The notes: generated by a model not told the origin, from the letters alone. DNA of 64,000 nucleotides from Saururus chinensis (GCA_035235625.1 CP141141.1:8987968-9051967), one strand, 5' to 3'. Positions 1 to 11,550 are shown, counted from the stretch's first letter. Numbers and translations are program-made.

Positions 1-1859
1 GTCTGTCATAGTTAATTATAAAACTAACCATTTCTTCTGCCATTTCTATTCAATTAATTCATAAACAATAAATTAAATTAATATTAGATTAAGCAAACTA
101 ATACTAACATCTACCCTAATCAACATATTTTCAAAATATATACGCATAGAAACTAATAGATTTGCCAAGTACATATGCATATCACGAAGACTTTATATTA
201 ATGAGCAAATTTCCTAATCAATAAAATTACACAATTGATGAGATCATACATGCAATGTCACAAACCATATATGCCGTAAAAAAAAGCACTAATGTCACTC
301 GACATAAAATACTCATTTTTAACTAAAGGGATCATGAAGTTCCTGTTATGCTCGAATATGAGTATGGAAAGGAAAAAGGTGAGTCAAACTCTTCCTTTTA
401 GTCTTCTGATGCAGTACCACAATAATTAGAAGTATCAATTATTTACTTTGGTATGACCAGAGTAAAAGAGCTTCTAATGAGGCTCCTAATGCCTCATGAA
501 ACATGTGATTGAAGAAATTTTAAGTCAGAGTTGTTAAAGGAGAGGAGGTAAGCCTCAGAGGGCTCTACCTTAATTTGAAATGATGTGGCATGATATTGGC
601 GTTCGCAAGAGTAATAAAGCTTAGATAATGAGTTTATAAAATAGGACAATAAAATAAAACGAGAAAGATGGCGATAGAAACTAGTCATTTAAAAAAATTT
701 ATGTCGATCCCTATAATTAAAAAATACTTCTAATTATAAGTAATTAGCAAAAAAAGTTAAAAACATTGTTTTTTCCGCAAATAATGTCTCACTTCCCTTA
801 TCTTTATTTTTTACCTTTTTTTATGATCAACGGTGTACATACTAGTACACATTAGCATCAGTGATATTGATGTTAGTGTGTAGGATGAACAACCCTTAAG
901 AATTCCTTACCCTAAGCTCATAGTGAGTGGGAAACCCTTCTAGTAATATATGTACAGATTAGAAAACACAAAATGAATTATAATTAATTTTTTTAAATTT
1001 TTTAATCCAAATACTTTTTATGAGATGAAGTATTTTTTTCTTTCTTTTTTTCAACTCACAACCCTCTTCCTTGGTGTCAACTCCACCTCCCTCTCTTTCT
1101 ACACAGGTCCTACCTCCCCCTCCCTACCCTTGCCACCGACTTGCCCCGGCCTCCCGCACAACGAAAATGCTAAAGGGCATCCCTAACTAAGGATAGAACA
1201 GGAACATCTAATTAGCCCCTAAATTTAAACTTAAATCCGCTAGTGAAGCTTATAATAATGAATATGTACAGTGATTTAGTAATAAATATGTGTTATGTTC
1301 TCATCTTTATTATAACTACTTTTGTTTAAACACGGATGGACTCTTCTGGGGTTTTGTTGAGAAAAATCAAGGGTCTTACGTCTTAAATGAGATGAACATG
1401 GAGTTGTGAAAAATGACTTGTTTCTTCTAAGGTGATAAAAAAATGTGCTTATGGGCCACTTTCATATACGAGAAGGGACACTTATTTAGTAAAAAGTGAC
1501 ATTTTTTGGTATGCCGAAGAGTACATATTTTATATTTTTTTCCTACTTATACAATTAAAAAACTCTGCTTTATCCTGTAGACTAGACACATTCTAATCAA
1601 ATTGTCATCACAACTATCACACAACTGGATCATATCCTTTTAAGTCAAAGACATTTAAGTAACAGCACAAAACTTCCTAACAAATTTAAATCACCAGCAT
1701 AAAAAATTATTTTTAAAAACTAACATAACACAAGAAAATCACTAAAATCTAACAAGGAAGATCACTAAAATCACTAAAATCTAACATCATACTAACATTA
1801 CAGAACATTACAAAATTCCCTAACTAGATTAAATGTATCAAATTTTTATATTTAAATTA
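1..1859. other. AT-rich intergenic DNA, no gene seen
   Basis: I see no convincing reading frame or RNA gene here. The DNA is strongly AT-rich with many short poly-A and poly-T runs. A pyrimidine-rich patch lies near 1040-1130. A stretch around 830-930 with short palindromic motifs of the GTACACATTAGCATCAGTGAT kind is loosely similar to one near 27360-27430, which suggests a degenerate dispersed repeat. Confidence 0.6.
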
Positions 1860-2345
1860 GGGCAAAACAAGCATACCTAAATCAGCTTGGTAACGAGGCG
1901 GCACTCAAAATAGAAGTCAAACAAGGAAGAGCGGACGAAATCAAGGCTGGGGCGGACTCAATGAAAGCTGGGCGGATTCAAATCAAGAAGGCGGACAAGA
2001 TCGCGGCAGAGCGAAAAAATCGTCGCGGCGGCGGAGCGAACTGTTGAGACGGAGAAAATGCAGAACGGAGTGCAGGCGAAACGGACGAAATCTACTTCCT
2101 GTGTACTGGGGCAAAGGTGATTTCGTCCTTTATAAGGACAAAATCGACTTAAGTTGATTTCATCCTTCTAAAGGACGAAATTGGGTCGTGTTTTAAAACT
2201 TGATCCGTTTTTGTCCTTTAGAAGGACAAAATCAGCTTCGAAATTGCTAAAAAAAAAAGCCACACAGGCGCCAAAGAAATTTTTGGCGTCACAACGTGGC
2301 AAAAACGAACACCATTTTGAAAATTATTTCCCAAAATAATTTAAA
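1860..2345. repeat. Right-hand part of an inverted-repeat element with GGACGAAAT motifs
   Basis: A GC-richer patch (about 1890-2090) with repeated GGCGGA-type motifs leads into several alternating copies of TTCGTCCTTTA / GGACGAAAT in both orientations (2110-2240). It ends with a GGCGCC-containing stretch and an AACGAACACCATTTTGAAAA motif near 2303-2325. The same order of motifs (GGACGAAAT repeats, then a GAAC-ACCAT terminus running into AT-rich DNA) ends the nested element at 54045-55020, so I treat both as one transposon family. The left terminus was not located here. Confidence 0.45.
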
Positions 2346-2668
2346 ATAGTAAATAATTTTTTTATATTATTTATATAATTTTCCCAAATTTATTTCATTT
2401 ATATCTAAGATGCACACAAAACGATGCCTCTCATGATCATCGCTAATATCCATGTCTCAAATTATAAACACTTCGATGTTCCATGTAAGCATTTTAGTAA
2501 TTTATTATTTGTATTCCATGTTGTTGGCACAATTTTTCTCACAAAAACATGGCACTTTTGACCAAGTAGATGCCCTCCCTGCCCAAGGAATACTTTGAGT
2601 GACTCCAATTTTCCTCTTAGAGTTTGATAGTCTTCTTTGAATATTTGGTTAAGCCCTTACGCATAGGT

Positions 2669-2789
2669 CCCTACCATGTTCATGTTCATGGACATCGATA
2701 GCTAGCTGACTCCGGTACCATGCTTATGGACATTAATAGATAGCAAACTCCCCTACCATGTTCATGGACATCGATAGCTAAACTCCCCA
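2669..2789. repeat. Three imperfect tandem copies of a 35-45 bp unit
   Basis: The unit contains TACCATGTTCATGGACATCG followed by ATAGCTA and a CTCC end. Three diverged copies lie head to tail, and the first contains an extra ATGTTC. No function is suggested. Confidence 0.6.
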
Positions 2790-2949
2790 AGTTCCATGAC
2801 ATGTGGGGATGGTAAATATGTGCGTACTATGGCCAGTTTTTTGGCCGGCAACCATCTGGAAGAAGGGTTACCGTGAAATGTGATCCTTTCTCATTGCAAA
2901 TAATCACAACACTACAGATTCAACACGGCTAAATGATCCTTTGATGATC

Positions 2950-4010
2950 AACATCATCATCCTCGCTTCTTGGAGGGAAATATGATCTTTTCAATAATAG
3001 GAGTCACTGCCACCAATGGCAAGAATATGTGATCCTCTCTCATTGCAAGAAATAACAAGCCCAATGTGAACTTTTCTAATCTCATGTAATCACAAGCATA
3101 ATCAGCAAACATTCCACCAGAGTCCCTCTCACCCAAGACTCTTATGCCCATTGAGTTACACTTGTAACAAATCCTTGTTCAGGATCTGATATCCTTATTA
3201 AGACATCTCTGACATAAGTCTCTGTATTGAGGACATAGTTAAGTCCATTAACTTCTACTATATATTTATCAGAATCACCAAATAGGCTCTTAATTCAAAA
3301 TAATGTTCACTGTGGACAAGTCTGTTGATAAGTAGAGGAGCATGTTGAACACCCCTAATGACTTTATAGACACTTTTCAGCAAGTTCATTGGTGTTATTG
3401 GACTCCTCACATCCCTCTTACAATTCTTTGGTTGGATTTATATATCTATCATATAACACTGGGAGACTAACTCCATAATGATCCACAAATGTTCCCTATT
3501 TAATTTCTTTTAATTTCAACATTGGTGTCTCTGTGGGCACTCCAACAGATGGAGGAACTTATCTATAGTACTCCAATCCATATGATTATTACCAAATTGC
3601 TCCTATGTTTTAAGTACAATCATCTCCAACTTCTTTACTAATAGTTTAGAAGATCTAATAGCATCCAAACCCAAACTCATCGTTAAAAAGGGTTTGACAT
3701 TCTAAATTTACAACTCATGTAATTTATCCAAAATTACATACATTAAACTAGTCAATTAGGCATCCCATGATTTCTGCATAGATTCAAGAGCATAAAGACT
3801 TATAATTTATGCATAGACAATGATCCTACTTCAAATTTCACCTGTCTTTGAGCTCGTTCTTCACTTCCCAAGCCATCTCTTGCTCTAATTCCTCGTTTCC
3901 TTGCAAATCAGCATTGTAATATGTTGAAAATTTCTCATGGAACATTTGACTCATCTTTGAGGACCTCTAATAAGAAGTTGGAGAAGAAGCTTTATATATA
4001 ATAAGGAAGT
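2950..4010 (-). pseudogene. Decayed coding-like segments of unknown family
   Basis: On the minus strand several short stretches read like protein although stops and frame changes separate them. In order they are a piece near 3840-3950 containing MFHEKFSTYYNADL, one near 3520-3690 containing LDAIRSSKLLVKKLEMI and NNHMDWSTIDKF, and one near 3120-3290 containing DKYIVEVNGLNYVLNTETYV, which runs into a frame with GERDSGGMFADYACDY. The codon use and hydrophobic pattern look protein-like, but I do not recognise the family. It could be a host gene relic or a transposon gene. There is no intact start or continuous frame. Confidence 0.3.
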
Positions 4011-5263
4011 TTCCCAAGTGGAATAGGGATAATTTTTCAAGTTCATCGCCTGTCCATCAGTAGGCAGCTCCCTTTAACCGTATGTAGACTTATGGACAAA
4101 ATAGTTGTGAAGCAAAGTATGTAAAATTGTTAAATCTCTCTATGAACTTAAAAAAATACCTAAGCTAATTCTTTGAACCATAATTAAGAAGGTACAATAT
4201 ATTAATCCATCTGTTAAGCAAGGTTTCATAGTTATTTGTGACCGCTTCCCAGCAATTAATATTTTATAATAGCCCATCTGACAAAACAAATATAGTGCCA
4301 TTATTGGTGGTGCCTCACTTAACAACACTACAATACATGTATGTGCTAGGTTAGGTTGTAGACAAGTATATCTATAGCTAAACAATAAAAACCATAACTA
4401 TTAATAGCAGTACAGTACATCTACATGAGGAAAGATTTTTCAAATTTTAAACATGTTTATCCGAGACAAGATGAGCCAGCCACACACAATTGGTAACTAA
4501 TTGGTGGTTGAGCCTCCAACCAATGGTCACTTTCACAAGTATGAAAGGTCTCAAACATATTCCAAAAAGAAGAGAAGAAGCAGCCATTGGTGAGAGGTAA
4601 TGGAAACTCCTCTTAATTTCCCGTATGGGTCCTTGTCATTTTGCCTGTAAACAGCAACAAAAATGGCATATCCCCAACTGCCATGGATCAGAGACGAGGG
4701 GAAGGTGTTATCAAGACACAGTACAAAAAAAAGGGGTGCGAAGGGGGCCTTATGGCTTACAATTAATTAATGTGTGAATCAGAGAGTTAATGGTGTTCCT
4801 GTCAACAAAAGTCAAGATAAGCTGGCCCCTACCGGACGTTCGCTGGGATGTTCAGGTGCACACATCACCCTTCACGGCCAACATCACGTGGGACTCAGGC
4901 CCATGTCTCCTTGGACCCCATCCATCAATGCACCAAACTCACCACTTTCATCAGAACATGCAGACTCTTAATTCATTTTCCTTGGTTAGTCCTCTCTCTA
5001 TTCAATATGACCACCCTATCCGCAACAATCCAAGCTTTTTAAGGATCCTTAAAAATAAATTTTAGAGGGTGTTTGTTGGAACAATGTTAGTGAGGTAGTT
5101 ATGCTTGAACCGACCACATGCCCACATGAGCAAAAACACAGCTCAGAAGGGGCAGAATTAAAAGCAAACATTTAAAAAAAAAAAAACTCACTCTTAGACA
5201 GTCTTCATACGGATTCTCCCTAACCCAAAGGCTGAGTTGACAAAGCCACCAAAGGCTTTTCCC
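4011..5263. other. Intergenic, probable upstream region of the cytokinin dehydrogenase relic
   Basis: No gene is supported. The last few hundred bases (4770-5260) are less AT-rich than the DNA to the left and lie directly before a TATA-like box, so they may be the old promoter of the relic at 5433. Overlapping short open frames at 4774-5065 have no recognisable similarity. Confidence 0.4.
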
Positions 5264-5271
5264 TTTAAATA
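5264..5271 (+). promoter_or_regulatory. TATA-like box of the cytokinin dehydrogenase relic
   Basis: TTTAAATA lies about 160 bases before the ATG at 5433 and is followed by a pyrimidine-rich leader (TTTCTCTTCCTCC and CCCCTTCCCCCC), the usual layout of a plant core promoter and 5-prime leader. This is assigned from position and sequence only. Confidence 0.35.
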
Positions 5272-5432
5272 CCCTCCTTTCTCTTCCTCCTTCATTTGCT
5301 CTTCCACACACAACTCCCCTTCCCCCCTTGTAATAGAAACAAAAAGCAAAAATCTGTGTCTCTAGCTATCCTTTCTCTTCATTTGCTCTAGAACTGCTTC
5401 ATATTTTGCTTCTGCCTGCCCTTGGCAAAAAA

Positions 5433-5866
5433 ATGGAGACACCGCCCATGTATGGTATTGGGCAGAACAACATCAATCTCCTGAGGCCTCTCATTGCCTT
5501 CTTGCTCAGTAGCATCACTGCCAAGATCAACCTTGGCTCCAACCTTCCTATAGTCAACCCAGACAGCTGCCAGTACCACTCACTAACCATATTTGTGCAG
5601 GCAAAGGAGAGGTGTGGAACTGCTCTGCAGACCATAATGCAGATATCTTCCATGCTGTTCTTGGAGGATTGGGCCAGTTTGGGATCATAACAAGCGCTAG
5701 AATTGCACTTGAACCAGCACCAAAAATAGTGAACAACCATTTTTTTCCCCAAAAACAACAGAAGACAGAAACTGATATTAGATGTGATTATTGGCAGGTA
5801 AGATGGATTAGAGTCCTCTATACTGAATTTTCAAGCTTTTCCAAGGAACTTCAGAAAAACCTATGA
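5433..5866 (+). pseudogene. Cytokinin dehydrogenase (CKX) relic with a large internal deletion
   Basis: Cytokinin dehydrogenases are secreted or vacuolar FAD enzymes that cleave the side chain of isoprenoid cytokinins. From ATG 5433 the sequence encodes a leader with a hydrophobic signal-like core ([13 protein letters not shown]) followed by INLGSNLP, which resembles the N-terminus of the CKX1/CKX6 branch. At about 5575 this stops resembling CKX. A branch-point-like and pyrimidine stretch ends in CAG at 5600, then an exon begins at 5601 encoding [18 protein letters not shown] and [19 protein letters not shown] (5601-5728). A 69 bp GT-AG intron follows (5729-5797), then [19 protein letters not shown] to a TGA at 5864-5866. 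These two exon joins are, from memory, the family's usual intron positions. Missing are nearly all of the FAD-binding domain, including the GHS motif that carries the covalent flavin, and the whole C-terminal substrate domain. A family member has about 500-570 residues, so no active enzyme is possible. Confidence 0.82.
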
Positions 5867-5869
5867 AAC

Positions 5870-7640
5870 CTTACTTAAAAGATGGATTAACGTTGTATCT
5901 ACTTAGTTAAGTTTTTTTTTATCGGGTAAAATGTAAGGTCTTTGATTTTTCTATAATTTTTGGTAATTTTTTGTATTTTTTTAGTCAATTTCAGCTGAAA
6001 AATGTGACGCTTTGGCATATTTATATTTCTGTATTTTCTCCTATATTTATACCTATAAAGTTGGGTGTGGGGCTTAGTCGTGAGCCTCACCGCGCATTTA
6101 CGGCGTGAATTTTGAAGGTATAACACGAATTTTGATGTCGTTTGCGGCCACCCTCAACTAAACTTATGTTTGTTTGGCCACTAGGAACCCACAGGCGCTG
6201 GCTAGAGCCGTCGCCATGCTTTCTTTGCTCAGCTGTGAGCTACCGGTACTTTGGTCGGGTTTTTATTCTTGTTTCATCTCATAGTCTGGAGTATGTTTTG
6301 AGTCGTCGGAGGTTGTTTGCCATCACATGCCGCCTCCCTCCACCGGACTTGGTCCCATGCGACCACTAGGACCCCAAAGGCGTTGGCTAGAGCCACTGCT
6401 ACCGCTCCTCGGCTTCCCTATGTGCCCGCCGATCTTTTGGTTGATGTTTTGTCTCTATGCGTTGTGTCAGACGATAGTTCCATCGTCTTTGTGGGTCATT
6501 TTTGGTTGGCTTTTGCTCGGCCCACCTCGGCATAACGAGGGCTAGCCCCATCTAGCCTGATTTCATCTCAATGGCCCTTCTCGGCATTGGCCGCCATGCT
6601 CCTACACCTCTGCCCTTGACCAGGCTAGATGCACAGCCGCCCGTACCATGATTTTGGTTGTGGGTGGTGATTGGTAGTGTTGTCGTCTCTACTGGCCACC
6701 GGACAGACTCCGGTAGGACTCTGTACAGCCTACCTCGACCTAGTGTCGGTTGGGGGTTACCGTTTCAAACCCCGCCTCGCCCCTATTGTCTTGCTCCATC
6801 TGGTTAGAAGCTTTGGGTGCGTCTCGGGTCATTTCCATCAACGAGCTATGGGCCATTTGGCCATCATGGGCTCTGACCTAGCTTGACGATAGTGAGGGCC
6901 AACCCCATTTGGCCCAATTATACCTCTGCCCGAAATGGGCCGCTTGCCTTTGCCCTATACCGTGCATGTTGCACAACTGCCCGCACCAAATGTGTTGGTT
7001 GTGGGTGGCAATCGGCAGTGTCGTTGCTCCGATAGGCCACCACCTCCTGGCCATAGCTTAGTTGCTCTTTTGTAGGCCTTGGGCCAACACCGTCCTACCC
7101 CATCTCCCCCTAGAGTAGCTCTTTTTGGCCGCGTGTGCATGTGGCCATGCGTACGTTTCAGGGTTTAGGTGTCGTATTTGCGCCGCCCGACCATCAGATG
7201 ACTTTGTCACCGAATGGGAGTTGACACTAGAGCCATCCACCACCTCTCCTTTGTCCTCGAGCATCGCCCCATGCCCTCTGCCCTATTGTGGGCCCTTGTT
7301 GACATGAAATCGCTGTCATTGGGTGTTGTCCACGGCCGATTTCGATGTCTTACGGCCGGCTGAGTACTTCTCAGCTGCCGGCCAACCTTCAGTAAGTACC
7401 ATGACTTCCTATCGCATCTGCCACTCGTTGGCATTACCTTTCTCCCGGCTGCCCCTAGTGTGCCGCCGTGGATTGCAGATTTTGCCCCGTTGATCTGTGT
7501 CACCCCGTCTGGCCGTGATTGCTTCCGGCACTTCCTAAACCCTCGGGACAGCAACTCTCTCAGCTAGGCAATACTTTTAGCTGCCAACTCCGCCGCCAAC
7601 ACCACCACCGTCGTGTGCTCGCCATCAAACATCATGATTA
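5870..7640. other. Unexplained block: AT-rich then GC-rich, with internal duplication
   Basis: After the cytokinin dehydrogenase relic comes an AT-rich stretch (5900-6080), then about 1.5 kb of much higher GC content (6130-7640). A segment with the pattern GACCACTAGGACCCC, AGGCGTTGGCTAGAGCC near 6358-6395 repeats one near 6176-6212. Several open frames of 60-115 codons occur on both strands, as expected by chance in GC-rich DNA, and none resembles a protein family I know. The block may be the internal region of a degenerate LTR element, but no reverse transcriptase or integrase motif was seen. Confidence 0.35.
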
Positions 7641-7823
7641 TGAGGTAGGGGAGCTTTGAACTCATAATTTCATGATAGCATGCTTTGAATGAATAGCAGC
7701 ATGATAGGACTATATGATTGAATGCTATGGATGTTAAATTAGATCCGTTTGCATGATGTAAAAGGATAAATTATGCCATGTTGAAATGCTATGACATGCA
7801 TATGGGCTGTAAGCATATTTGAA

Positions 7824-8107
7824 GTATGTATGTGCTAGTGATGGCTAGCATGGATGTTTGTAAGCTACGTATGTGTGACCTATATGTGCTAGTGATGGCT
7901 AGCGTGGATGTTTATAATATACGTGTATGGATGTATATGTATGTGCTAGTGATGGCTAGTGTGTATGTTTATAAGCTACGTATGTGGGATCTGTATGTGC
8001 TAGTGATAGCTAGCATGTATGTTTGTAAGCTACGTGTATGGATGTGTATGTATGTGCTAGCGATGGCTAGCGAGTATGATGGTAAGCTATGTGTGGAAGT
8101 ATGTGTA
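7824..8107 (+). repeat. Minisatellite, five units alternating 54 and 57 bp
   Basis: The core TATGTGCTAGTGATGGCTAG recurs five times at intervals of 54 or 57 bases. Each core is followed by a diverged ATGTTTGTAAGCTACGT-like half. Since every interval is a multiple of three, one plus-strand frame stays open across the array (7826-8125) and gives a repeating YVLVMAS-type peptide. I regard this as a non-coding minisatellite; there is no promoter-like sequence or family match to support translation. Confidence 0.75.
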
Positions 8108-8823
8108 TGTTGTACATATGTATGATGGCTATTTGCCTATGCTATGCTATGTGTATGTGAATATGGGCAGATGTTTGGGCGATGGACAGTAAGAAGTGGC
8201 AGTGTTTGGTATGGATTTGGATATGGATGTGTATGCGTATGATGGATGATTGAGGATATGAGTGTGACGGGCGAGGATTAGAGTGGATTGGTTTGGATCA
8301 AAGCGTATGTTGGGGGATTGTCAGATAGTAAGAGTGTGCATAATTATACAAGCATAACGTACAGATTATGAAGTGAAAAGTAAGCTCAATAAGTGAGGTA
8401 TTAGTAAGAGGGTGATAACTGGGTCTGGCTCTAAGGAGCTTAGTTTGATGACATTTGTGTAAGATGATTTGGCCATAAGGTGGATGGAGGAGTATGTAAG
8501 ACTGTAAGGATTTGATGTACAATGAGTTTGATCATGAGAAGGACGGGTTAAGCGAAGTTTGTTGTCCTAACGAACGAGGGTTCGGATCGGGCTCAACTTC
8601 AGTTTGATCAGGGGAGCACGGTTTGAGAGTTTGTGTGGCATAATTGTACCTACTTAATTCGAACTTGAATTATAAGCAAAGCTAATGATAGCGTTGTGAG
8701 TTTGAGACCTGAGGGTTCGACGGATTAAGTTCCGTGTTCGAGCTAGCCGATAATGAGTCGGCTGAGCATTTCTCATGTCTTGCCATGGTGTTTATCCTAC
8801 GGGATGTTGTCTATGTGTTGTAT

Positions 8824-9115
8824 AGAGCACCAGACGTCTGATGCTCTGTTGAGAGCAATATATATTTTTGATTTGGTTTGTATGCTATATTAAGCCCAGA
8901 CATCTAATGCTCTATTGAGAGTGATGTATGCTTTCGATTTGGTTTGTGTGCTATATTAAGCCCAGACGTTTGATGCTCTTTTGAGAGCGCTATATGATTT
9001 TTGCCCAAGAGTGACACTGTATGATTTTGCCCAAGAGTGGCACTGGTACTATAAGACCCATAATGGTGGGCAATTCTATGGCACTATAAGACCCATTATG
9101 GTGGGCAATTGTATG
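8824..9115 (+). repeat. Cluster of short tandem duplications
   Basis: Three copies of a roughly 66 bp unit (AGACGTCTGATGCTCT, GTTGAGAGC, GATTTGGTTTGT, TATTAAGCCC) start near 8831, 8897 and 8963. They run into two copies of GCCCAAGAGTG-CACTG and then two copies of ACTATAAGACCC-TAATGGTGGGCAATT. Three different tandem duplications side by side suggest replication slippage inside an LTR-like sequence. Confidence 0.65.
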
Positions 9116-9119
9116 ACCC

Positions 9120-9720
9120 CTTATGTGTGGGTGTTTATGTTTGCGCGCTCAGGTAAGTAATATCATGGACCTACTCTTACCTGTTTGATCATGTGCCCCA
9201 TGAGCACTGGTGTGCCTTACCTTCGAAAAAATCCATGGCGTCTAGTTACTCCTTGGAGGTTAAGGTGATGCCACAATGGCATTCTTTTCCATCTCAACGC
9301 TAGAGCTTATTAGTTGTAATGAGCTTCAGTGGTCGATAATATGTGTACGTATGTAAGAGTATGAGTATGAGTAAGACTGTAGAGTTCTCGAAACGAAAAA
9401 ATTAACTCCACCACGACGTCCAACACACTCGATTTAAGTAGAAACACCTCTTGAACGGCTTAAATCGAACTTAAAATGGCTAAAACCAGAGGAACAAAAG
9501 TTTAAATAATGTAGGAGAGAAGAAACTGGAAAAAAATTCCAGAAACAGAAGCCCACACTCCTATTTATAGGCACGTGAGGTGGCGGGATCCGGATGCCAC
9601 GCATCACATGCGTGGCCCATGACGCGGGACCATTCCACGCGGCGTGCAGCATTGCATGGCGATACTCCTCGTCGCACCCGCGGCGCATCGCATATACGAA
9701 GGCAAGCATTAAGTGTAACT
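9120..9720. other. Possible minus-strand LTR-like promoter region
   Basis: CTATTTATAG at 9561-9570 reads as CTATAAATAG on the minus strand, a good TATA box. DNA on its upstream side for that strand (9580-9700) is GC-rich and the other side is AT-rich, as often seen at LTR promoters. No LTR end or target duplication was found, so this is only suggestive. Confidence 0.25.
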
Positions 9721-9956
9721 CTCATCTTTGTTCGGTTCAATATTTGTGTCTAATTAATATTGTTAGTAGCATAAAATTAATGTGCACATAACACATGTAA
9801 ATTAAATATTTGTTGTGACTCAAACTAAGATATTATTAATGCATAAATTTTATAGAAAAATAAAAAATACTTCATTGCCATTCACTCTTATAAATTTAAA
9901 TGTTTTTTTGTTATTTTTTCTTAATTTAAGTTTAGATTAATTTTATATATTAAATA

Positions 9957-10316
9957 TATTACAAGCGTTTTTCCAACAACGCCTCTAAAGTATTTATTAT
10001 TATTTACAATTGCTTAAATTATTAAGCAGCGAGATTGTTTTATATTAGCAATGCTTTATGATAAAGCGCTACTCATGAAGTATATCAGCGACACTTTACA
10101 TAAAAGTGTTGCTAATAATATTTCTTTAGCGGCTATTATATCGATCATTAATGGCGCTTTTATAAAAGTGCCATTGATATTTAATTATTAGTGGCACTTT
10201 TATAAAAGCATCGCTGATATTGAATCATTATTGGCACTTTTATATTGAATCATTAGTGGCGCTTTTATAAAAGCGCCGCTGATTATGTGCCGCTATTGCT
10301 CAGCTTTCTCGTAGTG
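9957..10316. mobile_element. Short non-autonomous CACTA-like element or fragment
   Basis: The right end reads CTTTCTCGTAGTG (10304-10316), the reverse complement of CACTACGAGAAAG, which fits the CACTA...TAGTG termini of En/Spm-type DNA transposons. Inside are at least five subterminal motifs of the form GGCGCTTTTATAAAAGCGCC or close variants, several self-complementary (for example 10259-10277). The left end near 9957 (TTACAAGCGTTTTTCCAAC) looks like a damaged CACTACAAG-type terminus, so the left boundary is uncertain. No transposase is encoded. Confidence 0.55.
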
Positions 10317-10319
10317 TAC

Positions 10320-11550
10320 CAAACTCAATCCTTGACTAATTATTATTCTAATGTACGTAAACATAACCACTTAACACAAGCCCCATTAATACCAAAGAAT
10401 AGTTAAAATAGCATAGACAATAAAATTTACCTCCAAGTTCGGCAATGCTTACCTCCACCAACAACAACTATAAATCTACTAAGGCAATTAAGAGAATTTT
10501 GTTATAAATAGTCTCTCTTTTCCTCTTAAAAAAACTATTTGATGTTTTTATAGAGAAGACAAAAAAACCTACTCGTAGAACCCCTTCTCTTAAGGTAAAG
10601 CATCTCACTTTATTATAAAGAATTGACCTGTCTTTTATAGATGTCTAGTTGGCTTGCAATGACAATCCGTTGAGGACTTGGCATTGAAAGTTGTCATTTC
10701 TTGAACGGTCATTGCAGGACCATGTAAACTTACCCACTATATATTCAAGTGTAGTTTTTCTAAAAGGAAAATGTTTTTTTTCTAATCCGGCAGTTTTATA
10801 ACTATGGTACATAGGGTCCTACCATGGCACATAGAGGACACATAAGCAACAACAGCTAATGTGAAGTCTCTATAGGACAAAAAATTTAGCAATTTTTAAA
10901 ATTAATTTATTTTGAAAAATCAAATGTAAATATTAATTTAAAAGAAAAAAATATTTAAATTAAAGGTAATTTAGAACTTATAGGACAAAAAAATTCACTT
11001 TTTTCACATCAATAATAATATGATAGATGAGATATAGCAACAGCAATTGGATAGATCCTGATGCACTTAATGGATAAGGATGAAGAGCTTATTACCCTTT
11101 GTTTTAGTTAGCACACTTAGCTTATACACAAACGGTATATATTTTGCCAATTATATTAAAACGGAGATAATGTCATAAGTCAGAGGCATGCCATTTTGGC
11201 GGGCCACAGCTGTCAAACCCAAACGCGTGTAAGGAATGTGACCGCTGAAGACTTTCATGCGCCGCTCCCTATGATAAGAGCTTGTTGCTTTTATAAATGC
11301 CATCTAACATAATATTGATCAGATAATGTGAAAGTATAGGAAGCTGCTCTGTTTTCAAGCTTTTAAGGAAATCGGAACAGATTAACAAATCTTTAGTAGA
11401 AGTTGAAGGGTGTTTCTTATACTTGATTACAAAAAGACCTGATAGGCATATTTAATCCATAGAATTCAATAAATATAAAATCAAGCAAATTTGGTAACGG
11501 ACACTCAGGCGCACTAGTGAAGCAGAGCAGAGTCATCTGTTGGGAAATTT
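10320..11550. other. AT-rich intergenic DNA, downstream of the ERF gene
   Basis: No gene, RNA or clear repeat boundary is visible. Polypyrimidine and poly-A/T runs are common. Confidence 0.5.

Noticed and set aside
5388-5758. Two overlapping minus-strand open frames over the cytokinin dehydrogenase relic
   Set aside because: They are the antisense of the CKX-like plus-strand exons, which carry the recognisable protein sequence.
7207-7554. 115-codon minus-strand open frame in GC-rich DNA
   Set aside because: No family similarity, no start context, and overlapping frames on the other strand of similar length, as expected by chance at high GC.
7824-9115. CRISPR-like array
   Set aside because: Units are contiguous diverged repeats without unique spacers, and the DNA is from a plant nucleus.
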